A stretch of DNA of 64,000 nt, taken from Altericroceibacterium xinjiangense. GTDB lineage: Bacteria > Pseudomonadota > Alphaproteobacteria > Sphingomonadales > Sphingomonadaceae. Position numbers and translations under genes: made by a program. Location of the stretch: the NCBI RefSeq assembly GCF_003958635.1, contig NZ_RSEK01000005.1, positions 186,001-250,000 of the forward strand, in the 5' to 3' direction. Below, piece after piece: positions 63,932 through 64,000 of the stretch; position 1 is the stretch's first letter; every line of letters starts with the position of its first letter. The notes below the pieces were generated by a model that saw only the letters and a program-made list of their open reading frames with translations, did not search any database and was not told the origin of the DNA.

Positions 63932-64000
63932 AGGATGCGCCGGTCATTGCCCAGACGATCCAGCTGGCCTTGGCCCCGGCGTTCCTGATGGTTGCCATCG
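63928..64000 (+). CDS. DUF2721 family membrane protein, N-terminal fragment
   Basis: The window ends 24 codons into this gene. MKDAPVIAQTIQLALAPAFL matches the usual start of DUF2721 membrane proteins (TLQLALAPAFLL). It overlaps the manC stop (ATGA). Function unknown. Confidence 0.6.
   Translation, partial: MKDAPVIAQTIQLALAPAFLMVAI

Overview
The window is GC-rich, densely coded chromosomal DNA of an alphaproteobacterium, most likely a sphingomonad (Sphingomonadales, perhaps Erythrobacteraceae). The evidence is the gene content: an NDUFA12-type complex I subunit in a recX-DUF192-NDUFA12-DUF2155 block, a DUF1674 (SdhAF4-like) protein, hflK-hflC-degP, and a GAAC-N7-GAAC LexA box of the alphaproteobacterial type. 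There is no rRNA, IS element, prophage or CRISPR array. Two tRNA genes (Trp-CCA, Lys-TTT) are present.

Layout. 1-7.7 kb: end of hisC, tyrC, plsC-like and ydcF genes, an MJ0042 zinc-ribbon protein, a stand-alone fatty acyl-AMP ligase, recX and small envelope/respiration genes, aat. 7.7-11.3 kb: tRNA-Trp, a 30-residue membrane peptide behind an apparent SOS box, ruvB-ruvA (no ruvC), aroC. 11.5-30.3 kb: redox defence (ahpC, ahpF, GST-like, msrB, msrA), envelope maintenance (a class A PBP, hflKC-degP, an L,D-transpeptidase), mrp, hemH, rsmB, aguB, folK, tRNA-Lys, a RidA-family gene and a PPK2. 30.3-41.0 kb: a cellulose synthesis operon (small BcsR/BcsP-like protein, bcsQ, fused bcsAB, bcsC, Tat-type bcsZ), bounded upstream by about 560 bases of structured non-coding DNA and downstream by the remnant of a DUF2075-type helicase gene. 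41.0-44.6 kb: a penicillin-recognising-fold serine hydrolase, a Tat-exported aldo/keto reductase and an NTP/NDP-exchanger-like membrane protein.

44.6-59.0 kb is the most unusual region. A histidine kinase and response regulator diverge from a long, tightly overlapped run: Hpt protein, outer-membrane barrel, degenerate CHASE2 kinase-like protein, second response regulator, a tandem-duplicated PgsC/CapC membrane protein with a large extra domain, two unrecognised envelope proteins, and a 1328-residue PgsB/CapB amide ligase fused to a HEAT-like N-terminal half. It reads as a poly-gamma-glutamate-like polymer system with its own phosphorelay. Neither PgsA nor a CapD/GGT transpeptidase is visible, so two or three unknown proteins may replace them. 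This is the best candidate here for an undescribed system.

59.1-64.0 kb: an alpha-glucan phosphorylase, a DUF6152 pair, a TonB-family protein, mannose-1-phosphate guanylyltransferase and the start of a DUF2721 gene. Coordinates of starts were chosen by reading ribosome binding sites, family N-termini and overlaps; no database search was possible.
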